Shown: positions 42,652-51,678, counted from the first letter of the stretch. The stretch: 64,000 bases of DNA from an uncultured Mollicutes bacterium (GCA_900539595.1 UQCQ01000004.1:57362-121361); one strand, 5' to 3'. Numbers and translations are program-made. Notes: generated from the sequence alone by a model not told the origin.

Positions 42652-44247
42652 ATGGAAGAAACCAAACCCCACGAACCCAACGAAAAAATCGAAAGCGTTG
42701 GAGAAAATCTTGAGGCATCTCCTTCGCCTCTTCCTCCTAATCCCGAAGACGACGATGATGAAATCGACGTGGAGAAAACCTCGGAAGAGGAACTTCGCCA
42801 TCTTATCGATACCAAAAACCGTCAAGGCCTTTTAACCGTCTTTGATCATGTTCCGACCATCGATATCTCCGACGCGGCAAACGGATTAACCCCCGAAGAA
42901 TTGATTTATATTTTCCGCAACATCGAATCCGCCTATACCGCGGAATTCTTTGATGACCTCGCCCCCGATACCAAACAAGAAATCATCACCGCGATGACCA
43001 ATCGCGACCTGGTTCAGATCATCAATACCCAAAGCGCCGACGACGTGGCCGATACGATTGGAGACTTGCCAGCGAATCTCGCCAACAAAGTCTTGCAGGC
43101 CGCCGACAAAGACATGAGGGCGGACATCAACCAATTGCTCCGGTATCGCGAAAACACCGCTGGGTCGATCATGACCACGGAATATATCGAGTTGCTCGAT
43201 TCCACAACCGTCCAGCAAGCGATATCCTTCATCCGTCAAAAAGGAAAAGACGCGGAAACCATTTATACCATCTTCGTCCGGAACCCCCAACGTAAATTCG
43301 TCGGCACCGTCGATTTGGACGATTTGATTTTTGCCAAACCCGAACAGCCGCTCAGCGACATCATGAACGAAGACGTCGTGAGCGTCTCCACCAACACCGA
43401 CCAGGAAGAAGTCGGCGTAATGTTCTCCCGTTACGACTTAAACGCCTTGGCCGTTTTAAATGGCGATGACTGCCTCGTCGGTGTCATCACCATCGACGAC
43501 GCGGTCGACGTCATCAACGAAGAGTCCAACGAAGATATGGCGCGTATGACCAACATGGAGCCTAGCGAAGAGCCCTATCTCCAAATGTCAGTTTGGACCA
43601 ATGCAAAGCACTGTATCCCCTGGATTATTGCTTTGTTGATTTTAGGAACCTTCACCACGTTGGTACTCAATCGCTTGGAAGCCCAAATGATTTTCACGAG
43701 CCTTCCCATTCTCATTTCCTTCGTTCCCACCTTAATGGATACCGGCGGAAACGCTGGCAACCAAACCACGGGTCTAATGATTCGCGGCCTTGCCACGCGT
43801 GAATTCAGTGCCAAAGACGTTGGAAAAGTCTTATGGCGCGAATTTCGTTGCGCTTTGATTGTTGCCGCTTTCGTCGCCGTCTTTAGCTTCCTTTGGATCA
43901 CCATCGAGCAATATACGGGCATCGTCAACCTCGGGAAGGTGGGCGATCCTAACGGCCACCATTATGACTTCAATGGCGTGAGCATCTGGAATGGCAGCGC
44001 GTTTGCCCCCGATATTGCTGGACCCTTTGCCGTCCACGCCTTGACCTTTGCTTCTCTTGTTAGCGTCACCATGTTCTTCGCCGTTTCCTTCTCCAAAGTA
44101 GTTGGCGTCAGCCTTTGCATGTTGGCTGCGGCCATCAAAAAAGATCCTGCGCTTCTTGCTTCGCCTTTGCTAACGACCGTCATGGACGTCTGCACGTTGC
44201 TGATTTATTTCGGCGCCGCATGCGCTTTCTTCCCGCAATTTGCTTGA
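42652..44247 (+). CDS. mgtE: Magnesium transporter MgtE
   Basis: 531 residues: a very acidic N-terminal extension (1-45), the MgtE N domain, two CBS domains (about 185-300), then five membrane helices from about 325. The pore-lining block PTLMDTGGNAGNQTTGLMIRGLA is intact. CBS and N domains bind Mg2+ and close the channel when it is plentiful. The family is usually about 450 residues; the extra length comes from the N-terminus and an extra loop near 425-455. Start fixed by AAAGGAGG 10 nt upstream. Confidence 0.95.
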   Translation: MEETKPHEPNEKIESVGENLEASPSPLPPNPEDDDDEIDVEKTSEEELRHLIDTKNRQGLLTVFDHVPTIDISDAANGLTPEELIYIFRNIESAYTAEFFDDLAPDTKQEIITAMTNRDLVQIINTQSADDVADTIGDLPANLANKVLQAADKDMRADINQLLRYRENTAGSIMTTEYIELLDSTTVQQAISFIRQKGKDAETIYTIFVRNPQRKFVGTVDLDDLIFAKPEQPLSDIMNEDVVSVSTNTDQEEVGVMFSRYDLNALAVLNGDDCLVGVITIDDAVDVINEESNEDMARMTNMEPSEEPYLQMSVWTNAKHCIPWIIALLILGTFTTLVLNRLEAQMIFTSLPILISFVPTLMDTGGNAGNQTTGLMIRGLATREFSAKDVGKVLWREFRCALIVAAFVAVFSFLWITIEQYTGIVNLGKVGDPNGHHYDFNGVSIWNGSAFAPDIAGPFAVHALTFASLVSVTMFFAVSFSKVVGVSLCMLAAAIKKDPALLASPLLTTVMDVCTLLIYFGAACAFFPQFA

Positions 44248-44318
44248 TTCTATGAGCAATGGGTTTTCTAAAAACCCTCGATTTCAGCAGCAATTTCCCT
44301 AATTTATCAACTTCCCTC

Positions 44319-44348
44319 TTGCAACGTCTCACCACGCATCGATATAAT
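44319..44348 (+). promoter_or_regulatory. Promoter for tRNA-Leu(GAG)
   Basis: TTGCAA, 18-nt spacer, TATAAT (44343-44348). Confidence 0.7.
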
Positions 44349-44358
44349 AAGCGTCGCT

Positions 44359-44443
<85 letters not shown>

Positions 44444-44456
44444 CTTAACAAACAAA

Positions 44457-44487
44457 ACTTGAGGCTCAAAAGACCTCAAGTTTTTTT
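44457..44487 (+). terminator. Terminator of tRNA-Leu(GAG)
   Basis: ACTTGAGG/CCTCAAGT perfect 8-bp stem, 9-nt loop, seven T. Confidence 0.92.
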
Positions 44488-44509
44488 GTTTCAGCAGGGA
44501 AGCGATGAA

Positions 44510-44968
44510 TCACTCTTTTAACCTAAAGCACGGGGAAAAAGTCAGGTCGTCGACGGAAGAGGGCTCCTTCCTTACCATATACAGGACGTTGCTACCGATT
44601 TCGTAGCAAAGATAACCGACGTCGTCATAACGGGGGTGACATTCTATTTGAACAACGTGATAGGTCACGCTTTGTTTCACGTTCCAATCCCCGACCCACG
44701 ATTTGGTTAGGGATCGAAAATAAGACCACTTACCGCTCACTTTTTTGTCCACTGCCTCTTCGTATTTGCTGGGAGTTTGGACGGCGTCTTTATGGTAAAA
44801 GAGTTCGTAGGAATCTTTGTAAACGGATAGCTCATAGGAGCAATGGGGGGTATAGGTGGTGTCGACGCAAGACCATTTCGTATCGATGATATGTTTTTTG
44901 GCCTTGTACTCCTCAAGCGAGCAGCCTCCTAAACAAATCGGCAATAGCAATACTAATTTCTTTTTCAT
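44510..44968 (-). CDS. Lipoprotein of unknown function
   Basis: 152 residues from MKKKLVLLLPICLGGCS, a signal peptide with lipobox LGGC and the lipidated Cys at 16. The mature part is rich in Tyr, Cys and Lys (SCVDTTYTPHCSYELSVYKD) and resembles small outside beta-domains, but no family is recognised. No ribosome site precedes the chosen start; an in-frame start 18 codons upstream would spoil the signal peptide. Confidence 0.7.
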   Translation of the reverse strand: MKKKLVLLLPICLGGCSLEEYKAKKHIIDTKWSCVDTTYTPHCSYELSVYKDSYELFYHKDAVQTPSKYEEAVDKKVSGKWSYFRSLTKSWVGDWNVKQSVTYHVVQIECHPRYDDVGYLCYEIGSNVLYMVRKEPSSVDDLTFSPCFRLKE

Positions 44969-45289
44969 GGTAATGGGCCAAATGACGGGGGCATTTGGAA
45001 TGAATCCAGCCAAACCTCCCACCTATCTGAAAACATGCTTTCACCCTCGGCACAACGTTTCCCTCTGCCCTCCCCTTTTACAAGGGCAATTCCAAACTTC
45101 TTCTCCCATATAGGAGCTTACGGTTTAAAGTGGGTTTTTGCCTCCGGATTTGTCTTAAAAATCAAATTCGAAACATGTCATCCAAGATGATTAAATGCAA
45201 ATTGTCTTGCTTTGCCTTTAATAAAGAATCATCAAAATGCAGTAGTCAGCCCTCTAAATAATTAAGATAATAAGGCGATTTCTTCTTAT

Positions 45290-45318
45290 ATACTCATGAG
45301 TATAATACTCGCGAGTAT
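45290..45318. promoter_or_regulatory. Tandem pair of 14-bp palindromes (operator-like)
   Basis: ATACTCATGAGTAT (45290-45303) and ATACTCGCGAGTAT (45305-45318): two perfect palindromes sharing ATACTC-NN-GAGTAT, 15 bp centre to centre. The surrounding gap 44969-45350 holds no gene. Position is about 320 nt upstream of the lipoprotein gene and just past the terminator of the 47-residue peptide gene. Confidence 0.6.
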
Positions 45319-45343
45319 ATAACGTCTTACCTTCAATAGAAGA

Positions 45344-45370
45344 AAAAAAGAAAACCGCCCAACAGGGCGG
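45344..45370 (-). terminator. Terminator of the 47-residue peptide gene
   Basis: CCGCCC/GGGCGG perfect stem with a 4-nt loop, then TTTTCTTTTTTT on the minus strand. Confidence 0.92.
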
Positions 45371-45395
45371 CATTCCTATTCCTCTAATCGTTTAA

Positions 45396-45539
45396 TTAGT
45401 CGTTATAAGCGTAGTCGTAAGGGTAAACTGGATCGTCTTCAACCTTCGAATCATCCTCTTCGGCATCGATGGGGCAAAGGCGGAACCCATTCTTCGCGAG
45501 GCTTTCCAGTTTTTCGGTGAATTGTTCTTCGTTCAACAT
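45396..45539 (-). CDS. Small acidic peptide, 47 residues, Tyr-rich C-terminus
   Basis: Starts MLNEEQFTEKLES and ends DDPVYPYDYAYND. GGAGG lies 8 nt before the ATG, and the gene has its own promoter, a 5' leader with a GCCTG/CAGGC hairpin, and a perfect terminator, so expression of this very short frame is well supported. One Cys (residue 22). The helical, acidic leader-like front and aromatic tail recall precursor peptides, but no modifying enzyme is adjacent, so function is open. A CcpA-like operator array sits just upstream of the promoter. Confidence 0.75.
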   Translation of the reverse strand: MLNEEQFTEKLESLAKNGFRLCPIDAEEDDSKVEDDPVYPYDYAYND

Positions 45540-45596
45540 TTTCTTTTCCTCCAAATTCCTTTTTTTACTTGCGCCTGTCTTTCTTCAGGCAGCTAA

Positions 45597-45624
45597 GTTA
45601 TACCCTTAGAAAATGGAGGTGCAA
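45597..45624 (-). promoter_or_regulatory. Promoter of the 47-residue peptide gene
   Basis: On the minus strand TTGCAC (45624-45619), 16-nt spacer, TATAAC (45602-45597). Confidence 0.65.
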
Positions 45625-45637
45625 TAGGGGTGGAATT

Positions 45638-45676
45638 TGAAAGCGTTTTCGATAGCGCTTTCAGTAAACGCTTTCA
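45638..45676. promoter_or_regulatory. Three tandem cre-like (CcpA/LacI-family) operators
   Basis: TGAAAGCGTTTTCG (45638-45651), TGAAAGCGCTATCG on the minus strand (45663-45650) and TGAAAGCGTTTACT on the minus strand (45676-45663). Each matches the TGWAANCG core of catabolite-responsive elements, spaced 12-13 bp. The array begins 14 bp upstream of the peptide gene's -35 box, the position from which CcpA activates, and about 140 bp upstream of the divergent ABC-F gene. Confidence 0.65.
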
Positions 45677-45814
45677 TAAATAAGGCCCATAAACAGTCAT
45701 CTTTTTTGACTAAAAAACAAGGATAAAAATATTTACTTTCATTCTTTACATTCTATTTTCAAATATCGTTTATCCCTTCGAGAATCTTCCTATTTATGGT
45801 ATATTTGGCTCGTT

Positions 45815-47347
45815 ATGGCTTTACTGGAACTTCGTGACGTTACCTTCAATTATTCGGACAAGGAACTCTATAAAGGAGTGAATCTAAAACTAAACCCCGG
45901 GGAACATGGAGTCCTCGTGGGGGTCAATGGATCGGGGAAATCGACCCTATTATCTTTGATCGTCGGGGATTTACGTCCGGACAAAGGAACAATTTCTTGG
46001 GAACCACACGTCACTTATTCCTACCTGGACCAGCAATTAAAAGTCCATCAAGACATGCCGGTATCTAGTTATCTCTATGGGGTCTACAAGGATTTATTCG
46101 ACAAAGAAAAACGGATGGAGCAGCTCTATGCGGATGCCGCAAGCGGAGAAGGCGATTACGAAAAATTGCTAGATAAAGCCACGCGACTAGGCGATGAGCT
46201 TAATGCATCGGGGTTTTATAGCCTTCAAGAGAAAGTAGGAAGACTGACCGACGGGCTTGGTTTTGATCCATCGGATTTGGAAAAGCCTCTTCATCTTCTT
46301 TCTTCGGGTCAAAGGGAAAAAGCGTATTTAGCCAAGATGCTACTTGAAGAAAAAGACGTACTTTTAATGGACGAGCCCACGAACTTCTTAGACCAAATCC
46401 AAGTGGCTTGGCTCGCCTCCTATTTGATTCATTATCCCAACGCCTTCTTGGTCGTTAGCCACGACGAGGCCTTCTTAAAGCAAATCGCTGGGGTGACCTT
46501 CTGCCTCGAAAATCAAACCATCACCCGTTATAAAGGGACGTTTGAACAATATCAGGTTCAGCACGAACTCGACAAAGAGCAATACGCGAAAAATTACGCG
46601 GCCCAGCAACGTTATATCAAGAAGGAAGAAGACTTTATTGCCAAGCACATCGTTCGAGCCACAAGCGCCAAGGCCGCAAAAAGCCACCGAGCCCGTTTAG
46701 CCCACCTCGATGTCATGGAAGCCCCGGGAAAAGAAGAGGGGCATGTGCATTTTAATTTCCCTTTCACCCATGATGTGGGAGAAAAACCTTTGCGCGTAGA
46801 AGACCTTTCGATTGGCTATGGAACCCCCTTATTAGAAGGAATATCCTTCCTGCTCAAAAAAGGAGAAAAGATTGCGATCCTTGGACAAAATGGCGTTGGC
46901 AAAACTACATTTATCAAAACAATTTTAGGTGAGATTCCTTCTCTAGGAGGAACCTATACCTGGTTAGAAGGAACCACGATCAATTATTACGGTCAGGATG
47001 AGCGGATCAATCTGAATTTATCCCCCTTTGATTACATCCACGAAGCCTACCCCTCCCTCACGAATACCCAAATCCGTACCTGTTTAGGGGCCACAGGGGT
47101 AAGAAAAGAATTGGCGTTACGCCCAATGAACGAATTAAGCGGGGGCGAAGTCACGAAAGCCCGGTTTGCCTTAATGACGTTAAAAAAGAGCAATTTCTTG
47201 GTCCTCGACGAACCCACTAACCATTTGGACCAAAAAGCCAAAGACGCCTTGTTCGACGCGATTGAGCGTTTCCCGGGCGGGGTCATCATCGTCAGCCACG
47301 AGAAAGACTTCTACGATGGCTTAGTGGATTACGAAATGATGTTTTGA
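45815..47347 (+). CDS. ABC-F family ATPase
   Basis: 510 residues, two ABC domains on one chain and no membrane part. Walker A GVNGSGKST and GQNGVGKTT, signatures LSSGQREKAYLA and LSGGEVTKARFA, Walker B LLMDEPTNFLD and LVLDEPTNHLD, with the long linker between. ABC-F proteins act on the ribosome (translation factors or antibiotic protection); which subfamily this is cannot be told. TATATT (45800-45805) ends 9 nt before the ATG and there is no ribosome site. Confidence 0.92.
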   Translation: MALLELRDVTFNYSDKELYKGVNLKLNPGEHGVLVGVNGSGKSTLLSLIVGDLRPDKGTISWEPHVTYSYLDQQLKVHQDMPVSSYLYGVYKDLFDKEKRMEQLYADAASGEGDYEKLLDKATRLGDELNASGFYSLQEKVGRLTDGLGFDPSDLEKPLHLLSSGQREKAYLAKMLLEEKDVLLMDEPTNFLDQIQVAWLASYLIHYPNAFLVVSHDEAFLKQIAGVTFCLENQTITRYKGTFEQYQVQHELDKEQYAKNYAAQQRYIKKEEDFIAKHIVRATSAKAAKSHRARLAHLDVMEAPGKEEGHVHFNFPFTHDVGEKPLRVEDLSIGYGTPLLEGISFLLKKGEKIAILGQNGVGKTTFIKTILGEIPSLGGTYTWLEGTTINYYGQDERINLNLSPFDYIHEAYPSLTNTQIRTCLGATGVRKELALRPMNELSGGEVTKARFALMTLKKSNFLVLDEPTNHLDQKAKDALFDAIERFPGGVIIVSHEKDFYDGLVDYEMMF

Positions 47348-47348
47348 T

Positions 47349-47873
47349 TTATAAAGTTTGGCGTTTCCGGATACCAAATAGAGCGTTAATCCAACCGGCA
47401 GCAGGGACGGAGCACCAATAATTCAGCGCGACGACGTCCATGTTATAGCCGGCGATGCCTCGGCGAATGGAACGTTCGTTTTCTTCGACGGAAGCATAGA
47501 TTTCTGGATACGACGAACCTTGAATCGATTCGTGATGGTTTTGGGCGATATAAGCCAAACGGGATTGCGCGGATTTTAATAATCCAATCGCATTGAGAAG
47601 GGAATTCTTCTTCAAGGATTCCAAATCCAAATTATCCATTTTGGTGATGAGTTCGATGTCTTCTTTCGAGAATACGATGCTTTTTTCTTTGAATAAATTC
47701 ACGATTTGACGAAGCAAGCGTTGTTTTTCGCTTAAAACGACGGCAAGCGTCACCACGCGATAACGAAGGCGGCGATGGAATTGGATGCCGTGAGAAATAA
47801 CAAACGAAAGCAAAATGATGTAGCCAAATAAGGCGATCATCACAATGAGAAGAACGACTTGCCAGGCTTTCAT
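47349..47873 (-). CDS. LemA-like membrane protein
   Basis: 174 residues. One N-terminal helix (about 5-28) and a long helical domain; the end SVEENERSIRRGIAGYNMDVVALNYW...PAAGWINALFGIRKR follows the LemA pattern of a conserved YN and an FP-like turn. Function of LemA is unknown. A perfect TATAAT (ATTATA on plus 47881-47886) ends 7 nt before the ATG; leaderless. Stops 1 nt after the converging ABC-F stop codon. Confidence 0.7.
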   Translation of the reverse strand: MKAWQVVLLIVMIALFGYIILLSFVISHGIQFHRRLRYRVVTLAVVLSEKQRLLRQIVNLFKEKSIVFSKEDIELITKMDNLDLESLKKNSLLNAIGLLKSAQSRLAYIAQNHHESIQGSSYPEIYASVEENERSIRRGIAGYNMDVVALNYWCSVPAAGWINALFGIRKRQTL

Positions 47874-47915
47874 GGGGTCTATTATAACGCGACTAAGCCT
47901 GAAAAAGGCGCAAAT

Positions 47916-47945
47916 TTGACCCTCGCCCGCCCGCTCGCGTATAAT
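47916..47945 (+). promoter_or_regulatory. Near-consensus promoter of the 47978 gene
   Basis: TTGACC, 18-nt spacer, TATAAT; gives a leader of about 25 nt with AAAGGAG. Confidence 0.8.
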
Positions 47946-47977
47946 GGGCCTAGAAACCCTAGAAAGGAGCTTCTTTT

Positions 47978-48817
47978 ATGTCCTGCAAAAAGCCCATCTG
48001 CGCCATTCTCTACGACTTCGATAGCACCTTGGCGACCACGGATATGCAAAACTTCGGATTCATTCCGCGTCTAGGAATGACCCCGGCCGAATTCTGGGCG
48101 AAAACCGGGGAATTCAGCCGCAAAACCGGATGCGAAAAGATTCTCTCCTACCTTTTTGTTATGAACCAAGCCGCGAAGGAAAAGGGAATTCGCATGACCC
48201 GTGAGTTCTTAGCCGAATGCGGCAAAGACATCAAATTCTTCCCTGGCGTCTCCACTTGGTTCTCCCGCATCAACCAATACGGGGAGGAACATGGCATCAA
48301 CATCGAGCATTACCTTGTCAGTTCTGGAAACAAGGAAATTGTGGAAGGCTGTTCCATCGCCAAAGAATTCAAAGAAATCTATGGCTGCGAATATCTTTTC
48401 GACGAAGAAGGCAATGCCATCTGGCCGAAATATGCGATCAATTACACCCAGAAAACCCAGTACTTCTTCCGCATTTCCAAAGGTGTCTACGACCAAACCG
48501 ACGACAATTCGGTGAACGAAAAAACGCTGGAACGCCGCATCCCTTATTCCAACATGGTCTATATCGGAGACGGATTAACCGACGTCCCCTCCATGATCAT
48601 CGTGAAATCTAACGGCGGCAAATCCATCGCCGTCTATCCGCGCGGGCAAGAAGAGAAAGTCGGAAGTTTAGAAAGCGACGGCCGCATCAATTACGCCTGC
48701 CGTGCGGACTATTCCAAGGATTCGCCTTTAGAAAAAATCATGAAACTCATCATTCAAGGAATCGAAATCAACGAATCTTTGAAAATTCACGAAAATACGA
48801 ATCCACTTTTCGACTAA
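47978..48817 (+). CDS. HAD-family phosphatase, phosphoserine-phosphatase-like
   Basis: 279 residues. HAD motif I DFDSTL (13-18, Ser in place of the usual Gly), LVSSGNKEIVEG (motif II) and VYIGDGLTDVPSM (motif IV). The long helical cap around 30-75 is typical of the SerB/MtnX side of the superfamily; this subgroup is annotated only as haloacid-dehalogenase-like. Near-consensus promoter and AAAGGAG site. Confidence 0.85.
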   Translation: MSCKKPICAILYDFDSTLATTDMQNFGFIPRLGMTPAEFWAKTGEFSRKTGCEKILSYLFVMNQAAKEKGIRMTREFLAECGKDIKFFPGVSTWFSRINQYGEEHGINIEHYLVSSGNKEIVEGCSIAKEFKEIYGCEYLFDEEGNAIWPKYAINYTQKTQYFFRISKGVYDQTDDNSVNEKTLERRIPYSNMVYIGDGLTDVPSMIIVKSNGGKSIAVYPRGQEEKVGSLESDGRINYACRADYSKDSPLEKIMKLIIQGIEINESLKIHENTNPLFD

Positions 48818-48860
48818 GAAAGTGGGAATTCCTTTCTCAAGGAGTATAATTCGGTTTGCT

Positions 48861-49568
48861 ATGAGCAAGCGTGTAGTGGCCATTCTATTATTCGGAGGAA
48901 CCGGGGAGCGATTCGGTTCTCCTTTTCCCAAACAATTTGCTGACGTCGGAGGTCGCACCTTGATGGGGGAAACTCTCCAAGGGATTGCCAAATTAAGCTT
49001 CGTGAATGCGATTTATTTGGTTTCCCACCCTTCCTTCATGGAAAAGACCCATGAAGTGGCGTTGCAGGAAAACCTCGAGAAAATCAAAGCGATTATTCCC
49101 GGCGGAAATAGCCGAGAAGAAAGCGTCTACGAAGCGATGAAATATCTTTCTACGACCACAATTGATCCCGATGACGTGGTGATGATTTGCGATGGCGATC
49201 GTCCTTATATCGAGGAACGCATCTTTTCCGAAAATGTGGATACCGCAAGGGCCGTCGGGGGTGCTGTAACTGCGCTTCCTGCTTCCGATTCCATTTTCTA
49301 TAGCCGCAATGGTTATTACGCGGATTCCTATTTGCCGAGAAAACAAATTTATCGGGCCCAAACCCCGCAGAGCTTCCTCTTTGAGCCGTTCTGGAAGTCG
49401 CTTAGCAAAATGAAAAAGAAGAAAAAGCTAGACGAATACACCGACGACGCGAGTTTATTTGCGGCGTGCCGTCATGATATCGGTATCGTCATGGGCGATG
49501 AAAAAAATATCAAAATCACCACCCAACTCGATTTAGCCGCTTACCTGCAAAGGAGGGAGGAAAAATGA
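48861..49568 (+). CDS. Cytidylyltransferase of the IspD/TarI family
   Basis: 235 residues from MSKRVVAILLFGGTGERFG. Motifs GGTGERFGSPFPKQ, PGGNSREESV (catalytic Arg), CDGDRPYI and ITTQLDL define the family. Members make CDP-methylerythritol (isoprenoids) or CDP-ribitol (teichoic acid); there is no gene nearby that decides between them. TATAAT (48845-48850) ends 10 nt before the ATG without a ribosome site. It heads an operon with the S1 protein and pgi, joined by two 4-nt overlaps. Confidence 0.87.
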   Translation: MSKRVVAILLFGGTGERFGSPFPKQFADVGGRTLMGETLQGIAKLSFVNAIYLVSHPSFMEKTHEVALQENLEKIKAIIPGGNSREESVYEAMKYLSTTTIDPDDVVMICDGDRPYIEERIFSENVDTARAVGGAVTALPASDSIFYSRNGYYADSYLPRKQIYRAQTPQSFLFEPFWKSLSKMKKKKKLDEYTDDASLFAACRHDIGIVMGDEKNIKITTQLDLAAYLQRREEK

Positions 49569-49933
49569 GCAAAGTATTACCCCAAGTCGGTGACCTTGCT
49601 TCTGGCACCGTCGTCCGCGTCTATTCCAATTACGCGATCCTCCTTTTCGACGAAGGCTGGACGGGGCTCCTGCATATCAGCGAGCTCTCCCATAATTACA
49701 TCCATTCCTTCACGAACTTCGTAACGATTGGCAGCATCTATAGCGTCAAGGTCATCGAGGTAGACGAAGAAAAAGGCAGCGTCCGCGTTTCGCTTAAGCG
49801 CATGAGCACATCGGATAAGAAAAAAGCCTTCCGTCATGCGCGCATCCATTCATCTGATATCGACTTCTCTCCACTAGAAAAACAACTTCCCTACTGGATT
49901 GAAGACGAAAATAAACAAGGAGAAATTCTATGA
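49565..49933 (+). CDS. S1-domain RNA-binding protein (YugI/GSP13-like)
   Basis: 122 residues: one S1 domain (about 8-80, VGDLASGTVVRVYSNYAILL and GLLHISELSH) and a charged tail. GSP13-type proteins bind the ribosome and influence stress translation. The AAAGGAGGGAGG site lies inside the end of the previous gene. The pairing with pgi downstream mirrors gene order seen in other Gram-positives, which supports the assignment. Confidence 0.88.
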   Translation: MSKVLPQVGDLASGTVVRVYSNYAILLFDEGWTGLLHISELSHNYIHSFTNFVTIGSIYSVKVIEVDEEKGSVRVSLKRMSTSDKKKAFRHARIHSSDIDFSPLEKQLPYWIEDENKQGEIL

Positions 49934-51213
49934 TTCGCATCAATGATTCTTACTTAACCCATGCGATTGATTATGCTTCTTACGCATCTAAAATCGCCGA
50001 GATCAACCAATCGATTGATCAAAAAACTGGCAAAGGAAGCGACTTCCTTGGCTGGGCCAATTATCCGGAGACTTATGACAAGGAAGAATTTGCCCGCATC
50101 CAAAAAGACGGCAAATACATCCACGATCACTATGATTGCTTGGTCGTCTGCGGCATCGGCGGCAGCTATCTAGGCGCCCGCGCAGCGATCGAAGCGATCA
50201 ACGGCTTGTTCCCCGCTGACCCCTTCCGCGTGATCTATTTGGGGCAAACCTTCTCCAGCCACTACATCCATCAAGTTTTGGAGTATCTCCAAGACAAGAA
50301 TTTCGCGGTCAACGTCATCTCGAAATCCGGGACGACGACTGAAACTTCAGTCAGTTTCCGCTTGCTTTGGGAGTTATTGGAGAAAAAACTTGGCAAAGAA
50401 AAGGCAGCAAAAGCGGTTTATGCGACCACGGACGCTCATAAAGGCGCTCTACTTGGGCTCGCGGAAAAATACGGGTATGAACGCTTCGTTCTTCCTGATG
50501 ATGTTGGCGGACGTTATAGCGTCTTCACCGCGGTGGGCTTGCTTCCAATGGCAGCCGCTGGCATTGATATCGAAGCCTTCATGAAAGGGGCGGAGAAAGC
50601 CAAGCTTGCCTATGACACGGATACCTTGAACCCCTGCTACCAATATGCCTTAATCCGTCATGTTCTCCATAAAGAATACGGCTACCCCGTGGAAATGTTT
50701 GTCACCTACGAACCTCGCCTTGTTCAGCTTGGCGAATGGTGGAAACAGCTCTTCGGCGAAAGCGAAGGCAAAGAACATACGGGTTTGCTTCCCGATTCTG
50801 CGACTTTCACAACCGACCTCCATTCTTTAGGCCAATTCATCCAAGAAGGAAGCCCGGTTCTTTTCGAAACCGTTTTGCAAATCGAACAGCCGGAATTCGA
50901 CGTCACCGTGCCGCACGATAAAGACAACTTGGATGGGCTCAATTACCTCGAGGGCAAGACCCTGGATTACATCTCGAAGAAAGCCCATGACGGAACCGTG
51001 GAAGCCCACGTGGAAACCGGAAAAGTCCCCAACATTCTCCTTTCCATCGATAAAATGGATGCGGAAAGCCTTGGCGAACTCCTCTATTTCTTCTGCCGTG
51101 CCTGTGCGATGTCCGCCTACCTTAATGGCGTGAACCCCTTCAATCAGCCAGGGGTGGAAATCTACAAAAAGAACATGTTCCATCTTCTTGGCAAACCCGG
51201 ATACGAAAAATAA
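49930..51213 (+). CDS. pgi: Glucose-6-phosphate isomerase
   Basis: Interconverts glucose 6-phosphate and fructose 6-phosphate. 427 residues, in the short Gram-positive size class. CGIGGSYLGARAAIEA, SKSGTTTETSVSFR and DDVGGRYSVFTAVGLLP are all intact, as is the C-terminal NQPGVEIYKKNMF lysine block. The start overlaps the S1 gene stop by 4 nt. Ends the operon with a strong terminator. Confidence 0.97.
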   Translation: MIRINDSYLTHAIDYASYASKIAEINQSIDQKTGKGSDFLGWANYPETYDKEEFARIQKDGKYIHDHYDCLVVCGIGGSYLGARAAIEAINGLFPADPFRVIYLGQTFSSHYIHQVLEYLQDKNFAVNVISKSGTTTETSVSFRLLWELLEKKLGKEKAAKAVYATTDAHKGALLGLAEKYGYERFVLPDDVGGRYSVFTAVGLLPMAAAGIDIEAFMKGAEKAKLAYDTDTLNPCYQYALIRHVLHKEYGYPVEMFVTYEPRLVQLGEWWKQLFGESEGKEHTGLLPDSATFTTDLHSLGQFIQEGSPVLFETVLQIEQPEFDVTVPHDKDNLDGLNYLEGKTLDYISKKAHDGTVEAHVETGKVPNILLSIDKMDAESLGELLYFFCRACAMSAYLNGVNPFNQPGVEIYKKNMFHLLGKPGYEK

Positions 51214-51222
51214 GCTCGATTA

Positions 51223-51250
51223 GCCCCGTTGAAACCCAACGGGGCTTTTT
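51223..51250 (+). terminator. Terminator of the ispD-S1-pgi operon
   Basis: GCCCCGTTG/CAACGGGGC perfect 9-bp stem, AAACC loop, then TTTTT. Confidence 0.94.
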
Positions 51251-51341
51251 CTTAAACAGGCGATGACATCTTATGTTTTGGATAAAAGGATCCACTTTTG
51301 TCACGCCGAAAAGCAATTCTTGAAATTCGTGAAAAAACTCA

Positions 51342-51370
51342 TTGACCGACCCAAGGGGCGATGATAGTAT
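51342..51370 (+). promoter_or_regulatory. Promoter of the five-tRNA cluster
   Basis: TTGACC, 17-nt spacer, TAGTAT (51365-51370). Confidence 0.65.
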
Positions 51371-51396
51371 ATCTAAGCGCGTTTTAGACGCCCCGC

Positions 51397-51471
51397 GGAT
51401 GCTTAGCTCAGCGGGAGAGCATCGCCCTTACAAGGCGGGGGTCGCAGGTTCGAAACCTGCAGCATCCACCA
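51397..51471 (+). tRNA. tRNA-Val(TAC)
   Basis: Acceptor GGATGCT/AGCATCC, discriminator A, encoded CCA; anticodon loop CTTACAA. Confidence 0.95.
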
Positions 51472-51510
51472 CCAAAATACGGGCAAATAAAACGCAGCAA
51501 TTCGGATCGT

Positions 51511-51594
51511 GGGCGAATAGCGAAGTGGCCAAACGCGGCTGACTGTAAATCAGCTCCTTCGGGTTCGGTGGTTCAAATCCATCTTCGCCCACCA
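51511..51594 (+). tRNA. tRNA-Tyr(GTA)
   Basis: Acceptor GGGCGAA/TTCGCCC, discriminator A, encoded CCA; anticodon GTA in CTGTAAA; long variable arm. Confidence 0.94.
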
Positions 51595-51601
51595 CCTTTG
51601 T

Positions 51602-51676
51602 TGGGGTGTAGCCAAGAGGTAAGGCAAGGGACTTTGACTCCCTGACGCACTGGTCCGATCCCAGTCACCCCAGCCA
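51602..51676 (+). tRNA. tRNA-Gln(TTG)
   Basis: Acceptor TGGGGTG/CACCCCA, discriminator G, encoded CCA; anticodon loop CTTTGAC. Confidence 0.94.
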
Positions 51677-51678
51677 GC

